NCBI GenBank assembly: GCA_002700405.1 | Contig: PACY01000020.1 | Location: 8,580-16,533, forward strand | Length of the DNA stretch: 7,954 nucleotides | From: Flavobacteriaceae bacterium | Lineage (GTDB): Bacteria; Bacteroidota; Bacteroidia; Flavobacteriales; Flavobacteriaceae | Direction of reading: 5' to 3' | Shown here: in pieces, positions 5,947 through 7,954 of the stretch | How positions within the stretch are numbered: the first letter of the stretch is position 1 | Layout of the letters: every line of letters starts with the position of its first letter | Made by a program: the position numbers and the translations under genes | The notes under the pieces: model-generated | Databases searched by the model: none | The model's input: the letters and a program-made list of their open reading frames with translations, nothing else | What the model was told of the DNA's origin: nothing

Positions 5947-7623
5947 ATGGATAGCAATAATAAATTTAAATTTAACTTCTATAAATGGGAAAAAACATTA
6001 AGAAATAAACCTTTTTTAAGACAACCATTTGGAGATAAATGGGAAGAATACACTTGGCAAGAAACTGGTCAAATGGCTAGAAAATTGGCTACTGGATTAA
6101 AGAGTCTTGGATTACCTCCAAAAAGTCATATTGGTTTGATGTCCAAAAATTGTAGAGAATGGATTATTGCTGATCTGGCAATATACATGGCAGGTTATGT
6201 TTCTGTTCCTTTCTTTCCAAACTTAAATTCGCAAGAGTTAAAAAGTCTTTTACACTTTGGAGACGTAAGCGCTCTTTTTATAGGGAAAGTTGAAGCATGG
6301 GATGAAATTAAAAAAGGTGTTCCTGAGGATATGCCATTAATTACATTTCCACACTATAAAGGTTGTTCAAAAATTTCTGAAGGTCATCAATGGTTTGATT
6401 TTATAAATCAATTTGAACCACAACAGAAAGATTACTATGCTGATTATAGTGATACATGGACAATCATATTTACTTCGGGAACAACTGGGACTCCAAAAGG
6501 AGTTGTTTTAGATTTTCAAACTAATGAAAATACTGAATGCCTAACCACACCAGAACATAACCCATTGCAAGTAGATTTTAATGGGAATAATACATTCTTT
6601 TCTTATTTACCATTAAATCATATTGCTGAAAGAGTTGTAGTGGAATGGACATGTTTTAGATATGGAGGAACTATTTCTTTTACAGAATCTCTAGAAACTT
6701 TTGCTCAAAATCTTGGCTCTGTTCAGCCAACAGTATTTTTTGGAGTGCCAAGAATTTACACAAAATTTCAATCAGGTATTTTAGCTAAATTTCCACAAAA
6801 AAAATTAGATAAGCTCTTAAGTATCCCTGTAGTTTCTTTTTTACTTAAAAAGATATTAAAGAAAAAACTAGGATTAAGTAAAGCAAAGGCAATAGTTTCT
6901 GGAGCTGCGCCAATGCAAGAATCGCAAAGGGTATGGTATAGAAATCTTGGAGTAAAAATAACCAATGGATATGGTATGACAGAAAATTGTGCTATATGTA
7001 CTCAGCTTCCAGGAGAAATAACTGATAAGCCGGGATCTGTTGGTAAAGCACAACCAAAAGTTGATATTAAGATAGACTCTGAGACTGGTGAAATATTAAT
7101 GAGAGGGCCATACGTAATGAAAGGATATTATAATGATCCAGAGACTACTAATAATACTATTAAAAATGGATGGTTATATACAGGAGATAGAGGTAGAATA
7201 GATGATGAAGGTAATCTATACATTACAGGAAGAGTTAAAGATGCATTTAAAACAACTACAGGTGAATTTGTTGAGCCTGGTAAAATTGAAGCACTATTTG
7301 GTGATGTTACTGAATTTGAACAAATGTGTGTAGTTGGTTTTGGAATATCAAAACCAATTCTTCTTGCAGTTCTTTCTGAGGCAGCTAGTTCAATTGATAA
7401 AGATGTTTTAAAGCAACAGCTTAGTAACAAATTAGAATCTGTAAATAAAGATCAAGTAAGTCATAGAAAGGTCTCAACCATTATAATTATGAAAGAAGCA
7501 TGGACTCCTGATAATGGACTCTGTACCCCTACACTGAAAATTAAAAGGGTTAAAATAGATGAAAAATTTATGTCTAAATATGCAGAATGGAATGATAATA
7601 GTGAGGTTGTTGTATGGGAGTAA
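5947..7623 (+). CDS. AMP-forming acyl-CoA ligase, long-chain fatty-acyl type
   Basis: A 558-residue ANL-superfamily adenylate-forming enzyme, activating a carboxylic acid with ATP to acyl-AMP and then to acyl-CoA. The phosphate-binding A3 motif (TIIFTSGTTGTPKGV) is at 172-186 and LPLNHIAERVV at 221-231 is typical of the long-chain (COG1022, FAA1/ACSL-like) branch. A5 NGYGMTE is at 340-346, A7 YTGD at 411-414, and the A8 hinge GRVKDAFKTTTGEFVEP at 428-444. The C-terminal PTLKIKR at 528-534 carries the probable adenylation lysine (K531). It is somewhat shorter than the 590-600 residues common in this branch, without a missing core motif. No signal peptide is present. It starts behind an A-rich leader and is followed after 23 nt by a carboxyltransferase gene, so the two are probably co-transcribed. 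Long-chain, branched or isoprenoid acids are all possible substrates. Confidence 0.92.
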   Translation: MDSNNKFKFNFYKWEKTLRNKPFLRQPFGDKWEEYTWQETGQMARKLATGLKSLGLPPKSHIGLMSKNCREWIIADLAIYMAGYVSVPFFPNLNSQELKSLLHFGDVSALFIGKVEAWDEIKKGVPEDMPLITFPHYKGCSKISEGHQWFDFINQFEPQQKDYYADYSDTWTIIFTSGTTGTPKGVVLDFQTNENTECLTTPEHNPLQVDFNGNNTFFSYLPLNHIAERVVVEWTCFRYGGTISFTESLETFAQNLGSVQPTVFFGVPRIYTKFQSGILAKFPQKKLDKLLSIPVVSFLLKKILKKKLGLSKAKAIVSGAAPMQESQRVWYRNLGVKITNGYGMTENCAICTQLPGEITDKPGSVGKAQPKVDIKIDSETGEILMRGPYVMKGYYNDPETTNNTIKNGWLYTGDRGRIDDEGNLYITGRVKDAFKTTTGEFVEPGKIEALFGDVTEFEQMCVVGFGISKPILLAVLSEAASSIDKDVLKQQLSNKLESVNKDQVSHRKVSTIIIMKEAWTPDNGLCTPTLKIKRVKIDEKFMSKYAEWNDNSEVVVWE

Positions 7624-7646
7624 TATTAAAATAAAATATTTATTTA

Positions 7647-7954
7647 ATGAAAGTTCGAAAGTCAAATATTGATGTTTTAAGTTCAAATTTTATTGAAAAT
7701 GAGATCTCTATGAAGAAATTATTGAAAGAACTTAATTCATATTTTAAATTATCAAAGTTAGAAGGTAATAAAGATAAAATTAAAAGAACCAGAAGAAGAA
7801 AAAAACTACTTGCTAGAGAGAAAATAGACTTGTTGCTTGATAAAAACAAACCTCATATAGAATTGATGTCTCTTGCTGGTTTAAAACATGAAAATGGTTT
7901 TGGTGCAGGCGGAACTACAGTAGTGGTTTTGGGTTATGTTTCCAATGTACTTTG
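7647..7954 (+). CDS. Acyl-CoA carboxylase carboxyltransferase (beta) subunit, N-terminal part, cut by window end
   Basis: The frame opens at ATG 7647 and stays open to the window end, giving 102 residues of an expected roughly 510-540. LLAREKIDLLLD at 54-65 and IELMSLAG at 71-78 are the hallmark start of biotin-dependent carboxyltransferases (methylcrotonyl-, geranyl- and propionyl-CoA carboxylase beta subunits), followed by GAGGTTVVVLGYV at 86-98, where the acyl-CoA-binding crotonase-like domain begins. Residues 11-30 (LSSNF.EN...M..L...L) resemble the N-terminus of methylcrotonyl-CoA carboxylase beta, which supports the first ATG over the internal one at 7710. The stretch before LLAREK is unusually basic (KIKRTRRRKK), where HH.RGK is common. 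It lies 23 nt after the ligase, suggesting an operon; a biotin carboxylase/BCCP alpha subunit would be expected downstream. The acyl-CoA specificity is undecidable from this fragment. Confidence 0.82.
   Translation, partial: MKVRKSNIDVLSSNFIENEISMKKLLKELNSYFKLSKLEGNKDKIKRTRRRKKLLAREKIDLLLDKNKPHIELMSLAGLKHENGFGAGGTTVVVLGYVSNVL

Noticed and set aside
6768..7849. Minus-strand open frames at 6768-6965, 7128-7430, 7474-7686 and 7640-7849
   Set aside because: They are antisense to the ligase and carboxyltransferase, both of which have strong motifs on the plus strand; the translations look like shadow sequence.
1..7954. CRISPR array, tRNA/rRNA, transposase or phage genes
   Set aside because: No spaced direct repeats, cloverleaf sequence, rRNA segment or mobile-element protein was seen on either strand.

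Overview
The window is strongly AT-rich. Its genes start behind A-rich leaders without clear Shine-Dalgarno sequences. It encodes a TonB-dependent receptor with an N-terminal CarboxypepD_reg-like domain and a signal peptide cut next to AQ. One upstream region carries a TTTG-N20-TAnnTTTx promoter of the Bacteroidota type. Together these point to a Bacteroidota genome, probably a marine Flavobacteriia-like lineage; the class-level placement is inference.

Layout. Positions 1-236 (+) hold the 3' end of methionyl-tRNA synthetase (metG), facing a three-gene minus-strand operon. In transcription order that operon is acyl-CoA dehydrogenase (2704-1535), NAD-type short-chain dehydrogenase (1510-767) and NodN/MaoC-type hydratase (730-242), with gaps of only 24 and 36 nt. 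A 223-bp intergenic region (2705-2927) carries a perfect 34-bp palindrome acting as the receptor gene's terminator, flanked by an 11-bp inverted repeat. Positions 5690-2928 (-) encode a 920-residue TonB-dependent outer-membrane receptor. A 256-bp divergent promoter region follows. On the plus strand come a long-chain-type acyl-CoA ligase (5947-7623) and, 23 nt later, the start of a biotin-dependent acyl-CoA carboxylase carboxyltransferase subunit (7647 to the window end).

How the genes fit together. Apart from metG, every gene suits catabolism of a hydrophobic carboxylic acid. The receptor would import a ligand across the outer membrane, the ligase would make the CoA thioester, the dehydrogenase would introduce the 2,3-double bond, the MaoC protein would hydrate it and the SDR would oxidise the 3-hydroxyacyl-CoA. 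A carboxyltransferase beside these genes is not needed for plain beta-oxidation. It suggests a methyl-branched or isoprenoid acyl chain (as in leucine/isovalerate or acyclic-terpene catabolism), or propionyl-CoA disposal. The substrate cannot be fixed from this window: no thiolase, lyase, biotin carboxylase or regulator is included. I see no RNA gene, CRISPR array, transposase or phage gene.
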